A DNA stretch of 64,000 nt from Flavobacterium sp. GT3R68. GTDB lineage: Bacteria > Bacteroidota > Bacteroidia > Flavobacteriales > Flavobacteriaceae. The notes beneath the pieces are model-generated. The model made no database searches and was not told the origin of the DNA. It saw only the letters and a program-made list of their open reading frames with translations. Both the position numbers and the translations under genes were made by a program. Of the stretch, positions 1 through 8,752 are shown piece by piece (within the stretch, counting starts at the first letter, position 1; each line of letters opens with the position of its first letter). The DNA lies in NCBI RefSeq assembly GCF_007109225.1, contig NZ_VJZK01000001.1, positions 204,725 through 268,724 of the forward strand. The letters run 5' to 3'.

Positions 1-9
1 TTCAAAGAC

Positions 10-825
10 TTACCTGAAAACAAAAAGGCGGATTACCCTGTTAAACAATCGGTAGCCCAAAATATACCGGAGTGTCTTCATGATATTCGCATCAAAGCCA
101 ATAGTATGCCTGCGGAAGTTTTTCGAGGGGTTTTCGGCTATTTTTAATAATTTGCTGACAATAAGCGGTTTTAGTTTTGTGTTTTTACTGGTTTTCTTGT
201 GGAGTAATTTTGTAATCTTGTCCATCATTTTCGTATAGGAATGTACGCCTGCCGGTTCAAACTTGATGGTCTTACCCTGAAAATTTGTGGGTGCATTTCC
301 AAATTGTACGGTACAGACACTAATGTTGAAATCCAGTAACTCGTAGGCCATGCATTCTGAAAAACTTTCAACCGCCTGTTTTGTAGAATGATAAAAACTC
401 CCCAAAGGCAAATTGACCAATCCGGCAATCGAAGATATATTGATAAACTGACCGTAATGCTGCTCTCGGAAAACAGGAATGAAGGCACGGCAAACTTTGA
501 CCACGCCCAACCAATTGATATGGACAATGTCGTTGATTTTGTGATCATCCGACAATTCAACAAAACTGCGATACCCAACTCCTGCATTATTAATGACCAC
601 ATCAATGGTATTATGATCCATCATAATTTGGGTTTTCGCGGCTTCAATACTCTCTGTTGAAGTAACGTCCAATATGTAACAATTGATGTTAGGAATGCCC
701 TTCAGTGATTTTCCTTGGTCCAAACACAACATAGTCGCAATTACATTCCATCCGTTTTTCGCAAAATGTAAGGCAGTTTCATTTCCGATACCACTGGAAG
801 TTCCGGTGATGAGTACAGTTTTCAA
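10..825 (-). CDS. Short-chain dehydrogenase/reductase (SDR)
   Basis: Classical SDR-fold oxidoreductase of 271 residues, expected to be cytosolic and NAD(P)-dependent; the substrate cannot be read from sequence. Visible motifs are the Rossmann glycine motif TGTSSGIG (residues 7-14), the NNAG motif (79-82), a serine of the catalytic set near 132 and the catalytic pair Y145xxxK149. Length is normal for the family. The C-terminal 50 residues are basic and hydrophobic and may touch the membrane. It lies 39 bp downstream of the transglycosylase gene on the same strand, so co-transcription is possible. The stop codon is only nine bases from the window edge, so the downstream context is unknown. Confidence 0.9.
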   Translation of the reverse strand: MKTVLITGTSSGIGNETALHFAKNGWNVIATMLCLDQGKSLKGIPNINCYILDVTSTESIEAAKTQIMMDHNTIDVVINNAGVGYRSFVELSDDHKINDIVHINWLGVVKVCRAFIPVFREQHYGQFINISSIAGLVNLPLGSFYHSTKQAVESFSECMAYELLDFNISVCTVQFGNAPTNFQGKTIKFEPAGVHSYTKMMDKITKLLHKKTSKNTKLKPLIVSKLLKIAENPSKNFRRHTIGFDANIMKTLRYILGYRLFNRVIRLFVFR

Positions 826-864
826 TAGATTTTATTTTATGAATGGAATTAGTAGTTGATGCTT

Positions 865-1545
865 TTAATAGTTCAATCTCCCAACATAACGCATGACACG
901 CTGGATTTTCTCTTTACGCCTATTGATATAAGAGGTCGAACTACTGGCGCTAAATTTTCTGGGGTTGGGTAATATTGCTGCAATACCCGCTGCTTCGCGA
1001 GCAGAAAGATGGGACGCATCTTTGCTGAACCAGTGTCTGGAAGCGGCCTGTGCACCATACACTCCATTACCCATTTCAATACTGTTCAGGTACACTTCCA
1101 TAATGCGTTCCTTTCCCCAAATCAATTCAATCAGAACTGTAAAGTAGGCTTCCAATCCTTTACGAAAATAACTTCGGCCTTGCCATAAGAACACATTTTT
1201 GGCGGTTTGCTGGGAGATCGTACTACCGCCTTTCAATTTTCGTCCTTTTTCATTACTTTTCATGGCCTTTTGTATCGCAATAAAATCAAAGCCGCTATGT
1301 TTCAGGAAATTCCCGTCTTCACTGGCGATTACGGCCTTCTGAAGATTCGGCGAGATATTTTCCAGAGGTTCCCAGTCGTGACTGAAGACAACGGCATTCT
1401 CGCTGGTTTTATTTTCGATAAAACGGACTGCCATCAAAGGGGTAAACGGGACCGGCACAAATTTGAAAAGCCCCACGAAAAAAATGGATATGCCAAAAAA
1501 CCAGAGCATGAGCTTAAAAAAGAATCGAAATATTTTTTTCAACAT
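865..1545 (-). CDS. mtgA: Monofunctional biosynthetic peptidoglycan transglycosylase
   Basis: Glycosyltransferase family 51 enzyme that polymerises lipid II into glycan strands at the outer face of the inner membrane. With the start at 1545 the protein has 226 residues: one N-terminal membrane anchor (about 8-30), the catalytic motif EDGNFLKHSG with Glu77, and GGSTISQQ at 107-114, another GT51 signature. No penicillin-binding domain follows, which separates it from class A PBPs. An in-frame start at 1731 exists, but it would add 62 residues unlike the family and overlap the upstream oxidoreductase by 79 bp, so I prefer 1545. It sits between that oxidoreductase and the SDR gene, all on the minus strand. 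Confidence 0.92.
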   Translation of the reverse strand: MLKKIFRFFFKLMLWFFGISIFFVGLFKFVPVPFTPLMAVRFIENKTSENAVVFSHDWEPLENISPNLQKAVIASEDGNFLKHSGFDFIAIQKAMKSNEKGRKLKGGSTISQQTAKNVFLWQGRSYFRKGLEAYFTVLIELIWGKERIMEVYLNSIEMGNGVYGAQAASRHWFSKDASHLSAREAAGIAAILPNPRKFSASSSTSYINRRKEKIQRVMRYVGRLNY

Positions 1546-1652
1546 GAATTTATTTAAATTGGTATATAACGCTGGGTTTAAAAATCTATAACGGCATTGA
1601 ATGCGATAAAACAAAATGCACTTATTCTCAATTATTTTTGGAAAGATTACAA

Positions 1653-2798
1653 CTACTGTATTAAATCGGCTAATTCCTTTCCAATCAAACTGCCGATAGC
1701 CACGCCCATTCCGCCTAATCGAACGCCGCAATAGACATTATTGGAAAGCTGTTCAACGATTGGATTCTTGCTCGATCCCAATCCCATGATTCCGCTCCAG
1801 CGATGGGCGACATCAAATTTTTGATTTGGCAAAATTACTTCTTTTAAGACTTCTTCCAAACGATTCTGAATAATTTCCGTCTGGCCAAATTCGGAAGTGG
1901 TTTCGCCTTCAAAATCAAGATTACGTCCGCCTCCGAATAATATCCTATTTCCAATATTCCTGAAATAGTAATAGCCTTTATCCAAATGAAAAGTCCCTTT
2001 AATCTTTAAATCTGCTATAGGTTCTGTAATTAAAACCTGGGCACGTGCCGGTTTTACTTTGCCAGAAGTTAACTGGCCTGCAAATCCATTAGTGGCAAAT
2101 AAAAGTTTTTTTGTTTTAAAACTAAAATCATCCACCCGAGGCGCAGCCGAATCGAGCGTAGCTAAAACCACTTCAACGCCGTTCTGATTGTCCACAAATG
2201 AAGTGACATTTTGCTGATTCAATATTAAGATATCATGTGAAACCGCTTGCTTTAATAAGGCCTGCATCATATTTCCCGTATCAATCTGGGCTTCAAACGG
2301 ATTAAAAATCAATTGGTCATAGATGTTCAGGAAACCAAAAGGATTAACCGTCTTAGCGAAAACATCCGACTTAAAAAGAGGCGTTAAAATTTCGTTGATA
2401 AAAGGTAGTTTCTCCAGACATTCTTCATACGCGGTTTCATCTTTTTTTAAAAAAAGCTCATAACCACCATAGGGTTTAAAATCGATTGCCCCATCACCCA
2501 AACGTTTGCGCAGTAATTGGAGTCCGTCCCATCTTCTCTGAATCAGATGCACAACGTCGTCTTGACTATGGGATTTTAAATCATCGATGATTTCGGAGAT
2601 ACTGCCAAAACAGGCGAACCCTGCGTTTTTAGTACTGGCACCTTGTGGCAACATCCCTTTTTCCAAAACCAAAATCTTGCTTTTCGGGAATCGTTCGCGC
2701 AGACGCAATGCAGTATGCAATCCTACTATGCCACTACCTACTATTGTATAATCGACATCTGTAAACCAGTTTTTTAATTCCCAGTAACTTAAAAGCAT
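1653..2798 (-). CDS. FAD-dependent oxidoreductase (DAO family)
   Basis: D-amino-acid-oxidase-like flavoprotein of 381 residues. The N-terminal dinucleotide-binding motif VGSGIVGLHTALRLRE is near residues 21-36, followed by an acidic strand end (LVLEKG) that would bind the ribose of FAD; the C-terminal GVRLGGMGVAIG segment is the second FAD contact typical of DAO proteins. The exact substrate (an amino acid or other amine) is unknown. Codons at about 2130-2163 encode ATLDSAAPRVDD and match at the DNA level an intergenic repeat fragment found near 11.6 kb, suggesting a small in-frame repeat insertion in a loop before the LLFATNG strand. First gene of a minus-strand run with mtgA and the SDR. 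Confidence 0.85.
   Translation of the reverse strand: MLLSYWELKNWFTDVDYTIVGSGIVGLHTALRLRERFPKSKILVLEKGMLPQGASTKNAGFACFGSISEIIDDLKSHSQDDVVHLIQRRWDGLQLLRKRLGDGAIDFKPYGGYELFLKKDETAYEECLEKLPFINEILTPLFKSDVFAKTVNPFGFLNIYDQLIFNPFEAQIDTGNMMQALLKQAVSHDILILNQQNVTSFVDNQNGVEVVLATLDSAAPRVDDFSFKTKKLLFATNGFAGQLTSGKVKPARAQVLITEPIADLKIKGTFHLDKGYYYFRNIGNRILFGGGRNLDFEGETTSEFGQTEIIQNRLEEVLKEVILPNQKFDVAHRWSGIMGLGSSKNPIVEQLSNNVYCGVRLGGMGVAIGSLIGKELADLIQ
2130..2163 (-). repeat. Intergenic-type repeat fragment inside a coding region
   Basis: Read on the minus strand this segment contains ATTCGGCTGCGCCTCGGGTG preceded by CTACGCTCG. The same words (ATTCGGCTACGCCTCGGGTG preceded by CTGCGCTCC) occur between accC and accB at 11585-11623. 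The reading frame stays open through it. Confidence 0.5.
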
Positions 2799-2983
2799 TT
2801 TCTGTTTTTTATTTTCAAAAGTAATTAATTTCGTAAAACAATACTGATTTGTCCGATTATATTATAGACAGCCTTATTGTAAATTTTTAGCGAAATACCT
2901 AGATTTTATGAGCTTTTACAAAGATTACCAAAAATTAATTGAAAAATATTTGCGTTTTTCTTAAAAGAAAAGATATTTTCCTA

Positions 2984-2991
2984 TATATTTG
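2984..2991 (+). promoter_or_regulatory. Putative -7 element (TATATTTG) for the metalloprotease
   Basis: Exact match to the Bacteroidetes -7 consensus TAnnTTTG, 31 bp before the ATG at 3023. I see no TTG at the usual 17-23 bp spacing, so confidence is moderate. Confidence 0.4.
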
Positions 2992-3022
2992 AATCGCTAA
3001 AAAACCAACCAAACCAATAATT

Positions 3023-6000
3023 ATGAAAAATAAATTACTCTCGATTGCTTTACTTGCCGTCACCAGTTTATCGTTCGCACAAGGCGGAGTATGGAAAGCA
3101 GCAGTAAAGAAAAGCGGAACGACCGTTGTTGCGAACAAAACACAGCTAACTTCACCAAGATTGTATGATTTGGATGTAAATAGCCTTAAACAAGCCTTGG
3201 CACATTCACCAAAAAGGAATTCGGTGGCCGGAAAATCCAATACCATTATTGCTTTCCCAAATGCAGACGGAAAATTAGAAAATTTCAGAATATTGGAAAC
3301 ATCCAATATGGATCCGGCTTTAGCAGCCAGATTCCCTGAAATTAAATCCTATGTAGGTCAAGGCGTGGACAATCCAACGGCAACCATTCACTTCAGTCTG
3401 TCTCCGTTAGGATTACAAACCATGTTGATTTATGCCGATAAATCAGCGGTTTTCATTGAACCCTACACTACTGATTTAAGCACCTATACCGTTTATAAAA
3501 AATCTGATAAAGCGGCTTCACTTTCAAAATTTGAATGTACCGTAATCGAAACAGCAAAAAACGAAATCAATACTACTTTAAGACCAAATGCTGACGACGG
3601 AAATCTAAGAACGTATAGATTAGCGATGTCCGTTACCGGAGAATACACTACGTATTTTGGAGGAACGAAAGCATTGGCATTAGCTGCTATCAATAATTCG
3701 ATGACACGTGTGAATGGCGTTTTCGAAAAAGATTTCGGAGTTCACATGAATCTGATTGCTAACAATGATCTGGTAATTTATACAAGTGGATCAACAGATC
3801 CATATTCTGATGCCGCAACCGGTTCAGGAGGAGCTTGGAATCAGGAATTGCAGACAACACTTACTAATGTTATCGGAAGTGCCAATTATGACATCGGTCA
3901 TTTATTCGGTGCCTCAGGTGGGGGTGGAAATGCTGGCTGCATAGGATGTGTTTGTAAAAACCCAACTACATCAGTACCATTAGGAAAAGGGAGTGGATTT
4001 ACTTCCCCTAACGACGGTATCCCTTCTGGAGACAACTTCGATATTGATTATGTAGCACACGAAATGGGACATCAATTTGGCGGAAACCATACCTTTACTC
4101 ATAGTAATGAAGGAACCGGGGCTCAAATGGAACCGGGAAGTGGCTCAACTATTATGGGATATGCCGGTATAACTTCTCTTGATGTACAACCGCATTCTGA
4201 TCCTTTTTTCCATGCAATAACCATTCAGCAAATTACCAATTATATCAAAACCACTACTTGCCAGACAACAACAGTGACTGGCAATGCAATCCCGACAGCT
4301 AACGCCGGGTTGGATTACACCATTCCTAAAAGCACTCCGTTTATGTTAACTGGTGCAGGTACAGATGCTAATGGTGACGCATTAACTTTCGATTGGGAAG
4401 AAATGGACAATGGTACTGCTTCAACTGCACCAAGTGCAACTAAAACGACAGGACCAAATTTCAGATCTTATGTACCTTCCACTTCGACAGTACGGTATTT
4501 TCCAAAAATGACGTCAGTCCTAACAGGAGCTACAACGACGGCAGGTACAGAACTTACCGTAGAAGCATTATCTTCTGTTGCAAGAACCTTGAATTTCAGA
4601 TTAACTGTTCGTGATAATCGTGCAGGCGGACCGGCAAATAACAGCGATGACATGATTGTTACTGTTAATGCAACAGCAGGACCGTTTTCTGTAAGCGCCC
4701 CAAACACAGCCGTTTCTTGGGCTGGAGGGTCTACTCAAACCGTTACATGGATTGTTGGCGGAACTACTGCAAACGGCGTAAACTGTGCCAATGTTGATAT
4801 TTTAATATCTACTAACGGAGGTACGACTTGGTCAACTTTATTAGCTGCAACTGCAAATGACGGAACAGAAGCTATTACAGTCCCTAACACAGCAGGGACC
4901 CAAAACCGAATTATGGTTAAAGGTAGCAGTCACATCTTTTTTGATGTTTCCAATACTAACTTTACCATTACGTCAGGAACATCAGACACAGTAGCCCCAT
5001 CGGCTCCATCAAGCTTAGCAGCTTCGGGAACGACACAAACGACAACCAATTTATCTTGGACAGCTTCTACGGATAACGTAGCAGTGACCGGATATGACGT
5101 ATATCAAGGTGCTGTTTTAAAAGCAACTGTAACCACTACTTCATATGCAGTAACTGGTTTAACAGCTGCAACAGCATACACTTTCTCTGTAAAAGCAAAA
5201 GACGCAGCCGGAAACGTATCCGCAGCAAGTAATACGCTGAATGTTACCACATTATCGGGGACTGCAGTTTATTGTGCTTCTCAAGGAAACAGTGTGGCTG
5301 ACGAATTAATCGGAAGAGTACAAATCGGCACCATCAACAATGCTTCGACAGGCGGAACTGGGTATACAGATTTCACCGCTTTTTCTACAAACCTTACCAA
5401 AGGAGCAGCTGCAACTATTACTGTAACTCCAACATGGACAAGTACAGCTTATCCGGAGGCGTATGCAGTTTGGATTGATTATAACAATGATAAAGATTTC
5501 ACAGATGCAGGAGAATTAGTTTGGAGCAATGCCGCTTCTACAACGACTCCGGTTTCAGGTTCGTTTACTGTTCCTGCCACCGCTGCAACAGGTGCAACAA
5601 GAATGCGTGTGTCTTTGAGATACAATGTTATTCCAGGATCATGTGAAGCTTTTGATTTTGGACAGGTAGAAGATTACACAGTTAATCTTATAACTGGTGC
5701 TGCTGACACAACTGCTCCATCGGCTCCAACAAGCTTAGCCGCATCAGGAACCACACAAACTTCTACAAGCTTATCTTGGACAGCTTCTACGGATAATGTA
5801 GGTGTTACGGGATATGACGTATATCAAGGTGCTACATTAAAAGCCACCGTGACTACAACTTCCTATGCTGTAACAGGTTTAACAGCTGCAACAGCATATA
5901 CGTTTTCTGTGAAAGCCAAAGATGCTGCCGGAAATATTTCTTCGGCAAGCAACACGGTTAATGTAACCACATTAGCAGGAACAGTTACATATTGCACCTC

Positions 6001-6664
6001 TCAAGGAAACAGTACGGCTGATGAGAAAATAGGAAAAGTAGTTTTCGGATCCATTAACAATACCTCTACAGGTACTGCAGGATATGAAAATTTTACCGCA
6101 ATGTCAACAAATGCGGTTCGAGGAACTTTAAACACTATTACAGTAACTCCTTCCTGGACTTCATCAGTTTATGCTGAAGGGTATGCTGTGTGGATCGATT
6201 ACAATCAAAATGGCGTTTTCACTGATGCAGGTGAATTAGTTTGGAGCAATGCCGCTTCTTCTGCGACTCCGGTTTCAGGTTCCTTTACAATTCCTGCAAC
6301 GGCTACTTTAGGAGCAACAAGAATGAGAGTTTCTATGAAATACAATGGAATCCCGACTGCTTGTGAAGCTTTTTCTTATGGACAGGTAGAAGATTACACG
6401 GTGAACATTACAGCTACTGCGAAGCCTGCTGAAAGCACAATCGGTAACATCAAATTATTCCCTAACCCAACATCGTCAATCTTAAATGTAACTTCAATTT
6501 CTGAAAATGCTACATTCAAAGTATACAATTTGTTAGGGCAGACAATTTTGAACGGTAAATTATCAAATGGTTCCATTGATGTATCAAGCATCAAAACAGG
6601 AAACTATGTTTTGGAAATTACCGATAATAATATAGTTGCAACAAAGCGTTTTATAAAACAATAA
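3023..6664 (+). CDS. Secreted reprolysin-like zinc metalloprotease with FN3/GEVED repeats and T9SS tail
   Basis: Exported protease of 1213 residues. A signal peptide (residues 1-19, ending SFA-QGG) is followed by a propeptide-like region and a metzincin catalytic domain with the zinc motif HEMGHQFGGNH (His346, Glu347, His350, His356) and a Met-turn TIMGYAG. A beta-sandwich and Ig-like linker run to about 650. Two copies of a fibronectin III module (about 656-745 and 895-984) are each followed by a GEVED module ending GQVEDYTV. The last 70 residues (LFPNPTSSILNV onward) match a type IX secretion type A sorting domain, so the product should be secreted or surface-bound. The FN3-GEVED pairs are near-identical at DNA level. 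It is probably monocistronic, with a terminator at 6680. Confidence 0.92.
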   Translation: MKNKLLSIALLAVTSLSFAQGGVWKAAVKKSGTTVVANKTQLTSPRLYDLDVNSLKQALAHSPKRNSVAGKSNTIIAFPNADGKLENFRILETSNMDPALAARFPEIKSYVGQGVDNPTATIHFSLSPLGLQTMLIYADKSAVFIEPYTTDLSTYTVYKKSDKAASLSKFECTVIETAKNEINTTLRPNADDGNLRTYRLAMSVTGEYTTYFGGTKALALAAINNSMTRVNGVFEKDFGVHMNLIANNDLVIYTSGSTDPYSDAATGSGGAWNQELQTTLTNVIGSANYDIGHLFGASGGGGNAGCIGCVCKNPTTSVPLGKGSGFTSPNDGIPSGDNFDIDYVAHEMGHQFGGNHTFTHSNEGTGAQMEPGSGSTIMGYAGITSLDVQPHSDPFFHAITIQQITNYIKTTTCQTTTVTGNAIPTANAGLDYTIPKSTPFMLTGAGTDANGDALTFDWEEMDNGTASTAPSATKTTGPNFRSYVPSTSTVRYFPKMTSVLTGATTTAGTELTVEALSSVARTLNFRLTVRDNRAGGPANNSDDMIVTVNATAGPFSVSAPNTAVSWAGGSTQTVTWIVGGTTANGVNCANVDILISTNGGTTWSTLLAATANDGTEAITVPNTAGTQNRIMVKGSSHIFFDVSNTNFTITSGTSDTVAPSAPSSLAASGTTQTTTNLSWTASTDNVAVTGYDVYQGAVLKATVTTTSYAVTGLTAATAYTFSVKAKDAAGNVSAASNTLNVTTLSGTAVYCASQGNSVADELIGRVQIGTINNASTGGTGYTDFTAFSTNLTKGAAATITVTPTWTSTAYPEAYAVWIDYNNDKDFTDAGELVWSNAASTTTPVSGSFTVPATAATGATRMRVSLRYNVIPGSCEAFDFGQVEDYTVNLITGAADTTAPSAPTSLAASGTTQTSTSLSWTASTDNVGVTGYDVYQGATLKATVTTTSYAVTGLTAATAYTFSVKAKDAAGNISSASNTVNVTTLAGTVTYCTSQGNSTADEKIGKVVFGSINNTSTGTAGYENFTAMSTNAVRGTLNTITVTPSWTSSVYAEGYAVWIDYNQNGVFTDAGELVWSNAASSATPVSGSFTIPATATLGATRMRVSMKYNGIPTACEAFSYGQVEDYTVNITATAKPAESTIGNIKLFPNPTSSILNVTSISENATFKVYNLLGQTILNGKLSNGSIDVSSIKTGNYVLEITDNNIVATKRFIKQ
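4984..6414 (+). repeat. Tandem intragenic duplication (FN3+GEVED unit)
   Basis: The unit at about 4984-5694 is repeated at about 5703-6414. Long stretches are identical or nearly so, for example the DNA encoding SYAVTGLTAATAYTFSVKAK and the block encoding ELVWSNAAS. This indicates a fairly recent in-frame tandem duplication of about 0.7 kb. Confidence 0.85.
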
Positions 6665-6679
6665 CAAACTAACATATTT

Positions 6680-6711
6680 AAAAGCTATCTCATTGGGGTA
6701 GCTTTTTTTTT
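6680..6711 (+). terminator. Rho-independent terminator
   Basis: Stem AAAGCTA/TAGCTTT around a CTCATTGGGG loop region, followed by a run of T. It lies 16 bp after the metalloprotease stop codon. Confidence 0.75.
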
Positions 6712-6755
6712 GGAATAAAATCAGTACTTTTAAACCTGAAAAATTATAGTTAAAT

Positions 6756-8666
6756 ATGAAAAAAATAGTACTCCTAACCTTATTTATGATGAGTGTAAAT
6801 GCAGTTGTAGCCCAAAACGTTATGTCGCCCGAATTACTTTGGAAACTGGGAAGAATCACCGCTCTTGGGATTTCGAAAGACGGAAAAAATGTCATCTACA
6901 AAGTATCCACACCGGATGTTGCCGAGAATAAATCGGATTCAAAATATTATTCCATTCCGGTAAACGGAGGAAATGCCAGTGAAATTACTGATTTCAAAAC
7001 GGTGCTCAAAGATAAAAATGTTTCTCCCGACGGGAAATACATCGTATACAATGATGAAGTAAAAATAGACAAGGTACACGGAAAGGATTTTTATCCCGAA
7101 TTGGATAAATCAAACGTTCAAATCTACAACGGACTGAACTATCGCCATTGGGACACATGGAATGAAGGGAAATTCAATCACGTATTTTATAAAGGAAGTA
7201 ATGGAAATGATAAAGCAATTCCGGTTGATATTCTGAAGGGCGAAGCTTTTGATTCTCCACAGAAACCTTTTGGCGGAGATGAGGATTACATCTGGTCGCC
7301 GGACAGCAATAGCATTTTGTATGTCTGCAAGAAAAAAGAAGGAACTGCCTATGCAGTTTCGACCAATACCGATATTTACGAATACAATTTGGCCACGGGA
7401 AAAACCATCAATCTCACTGAAGGAAACATGGGTTACGATACAAACCCGGCATTCTCCCCTTCCGGAAATTTAACTTGGTTACAGATGCAACGTGACGGTT
7501 ATGAGGCGGATAAAAATGATATTATCGTTAGCTTCAAAGGCATGAAGATGAACCTGACCGGCGGATGGGATGGTACTGTGGATAGTTTTATGTGGAGTTC
7601 TGATGGTAAAAAAGTGTATTTCATAGCTCCGGTGGATGGGACCAAACAATTGTTTGAAGTTAATTTTCCGGGCCTGAGCAGAATCGCAATCACGGTAAAA
7701 CAACTTACTAATGGTGATTTCGATGTGAGTGATATCGTAGGATTTTCCGGCACTACCGCGATTGTTACGCGAACCGATATGAATCATGCAGGTGAATTGT
7801 TTTCATACGATTTAAAGAAAAAAGTTTGGAAACAATTGTCGAACATCAACACGGCAACCTATAAAACTTTGGCGTTAAGCAAAACAGAGAAAAGATATGT
7901 GACCACTACTGATGGCAAAAAAATGCTGGTATGGGTAATTTTACCTCCTAATTTTGATGCGAATAAAAAATATCCAACACTCTTATTCTGTCAAGGCGGA
8001 CCACAATCTCCTTTGACTCAAAGCTATTCATTCCGTTGGAATTTTTCCTTAATGGCAGCTCAGGGGTATGTAATCGTTGCCCCAAACCGTCGTGGAATGG
8101 CAGGACATGGAGTCGAATGGAACGAACAAATCAGTAAGGATTGGGGCGGACAGGTTATGGACGATTATTTATCTGCGATTGATGATGTAGCTAAAGAAAA
8201 ATACGTAGACAAGACCCGATTAGGGGCAGTAGGAGCAAGTTACGGAGGGTATTCGGTGTTTTATTTAGCCGGCATCCACAACAACCGATTTAAAACATTT
8301 ATCGCACACGATGGGGTTTTCAATACCCAAAGTATGTTCGGGACTACTGAAGAAGTATTTTTTAACAATTGGGACTTCGGAGGTGCCTATTGGGAGAAAG
8401 ACAACAAAGTTGCTCAAAAAACCTACACTGTTTTCAACCCGGCTAATCATGTCGAAAAATGGAATACACCAATCTTGATTATTCAGGGAGGAAATGATTT
8501 CAGGGTTCCGATCGGGCAATCACAGGAAGCATTTCAGGCGGCACAATTGCGCGGTATAAAAAGCAGGTTCCTTTATTTTCCTGAAGAAAACCACTGGGTT
8601 CTAAAACCACAAAACGCCCAAGTATGGCAGCGGGAATTTTATAAATGGCTGAAAGAGACTTTATAA
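6756..8666 (+). CDS. S9 family serine peptidase (prolyl oligopeptidase/acyl-peptidase type)
   Basis: Exported peptidase of 636 residues. A signal peptide (residues 1-19, ending VVAQ) is followed by a WD40-like beta-propeller with repeated SPDG/SPDS motifs (about 20-370) and a C-terminal alpha/beta-hydrolase domain. The catalytic triad can be read as Ser495 in GASYGGY, Asp581 in GGNDFRVP and His613 in ENHWVL. Family members cleave short peptides after proline or remove acylated or dipeptide N-termini; the layout suggests oligopeptide trimming in the periplasm. It lies between two other exported peptidases on the same strand, but separate terminators suggest separate transcripts. Confidence 0.92.
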   Translation: MKKIVLLTLFMMSVNAVVAQNVMSPELLWKLGRITALGISKDGKNVIYKVSTPDVAENKSDSKYYSIPVNGGNASEITDFKTVLKDKNVSPDGKYIVYNDEVKIDKVHGKDFYPELDKSNVQIYNGLNYRHWDTWNEGKFNHVFYKGSNGNDKAIPVDILKGEAFDSPQKPFGGDEDYIWSPDSNSILYVCKKKEGTAYAVSTNTDIYEYNLATGKTINLTEGNMGYDTNPAFSPSGNLTWLQMQRDGYEADKNDIIVSFKGMKMNLTGGWDGTVDSFMWSSDGKKVYFIAPVDGTKQLFEVNFPGLSRIAITVKQLTNGDFDVSDIVGFSGTTAIVTRTDMNHAGELFSYDLKKKVWKQLSNINTATYKTLALSKTEKRYVTTTDGKKMLVWVILPPNFDANKKYPTLLFCQGGPQSPLTQSYSFRWNFSLMAAQGYVIVAPNRRGMAGHGVEWNEQISKDWGGQVMDDYLSAIDDVAKEKYVDKTRLGAVGASYGGYSVFYLAGIHNNRFKTFIAHDGVFNTQSMFGTTEEVFFNNWDFGGAYWEKDNKVAQKTYTVFNPANHVEKWNTPILIIQGGNDFRVPIGQSQEAFQAAQLRGIKSRFLYFPEENHWVLKPQNAQVWQREFYKWLKETL

Positions 8667-8681
8667 AAATGAATAAAATGT

Positions 8682-8719
8682 TAAAAACGAAATCAATATT
8701 GTAACAATTTCGTTTTTTT
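8682..8719 (+). terminator. Rho-independent terminator
   Basis: AAACGAAAT pairs with ATTTCGTTT across a 13-base loop and is followed by T residues. It begins 16 bp after the S9 peptidase stop. Confidence 0.65.
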
Positions 8720-8752
8720 ACCTACCAATATGAAAACCTAAAAACTAAAAAA

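Noticed and set aside
388..660. Plus-strand frame within the SDR gene
   Set aside because: Antisense shadow of a well-supported gene, with no domain or start signal.
1546..1731. Longer start for the transglycosylase
   Set aside because: Overlaps the upstream gene by 79 bp and precedes the membrane anchor with unrelated residues.
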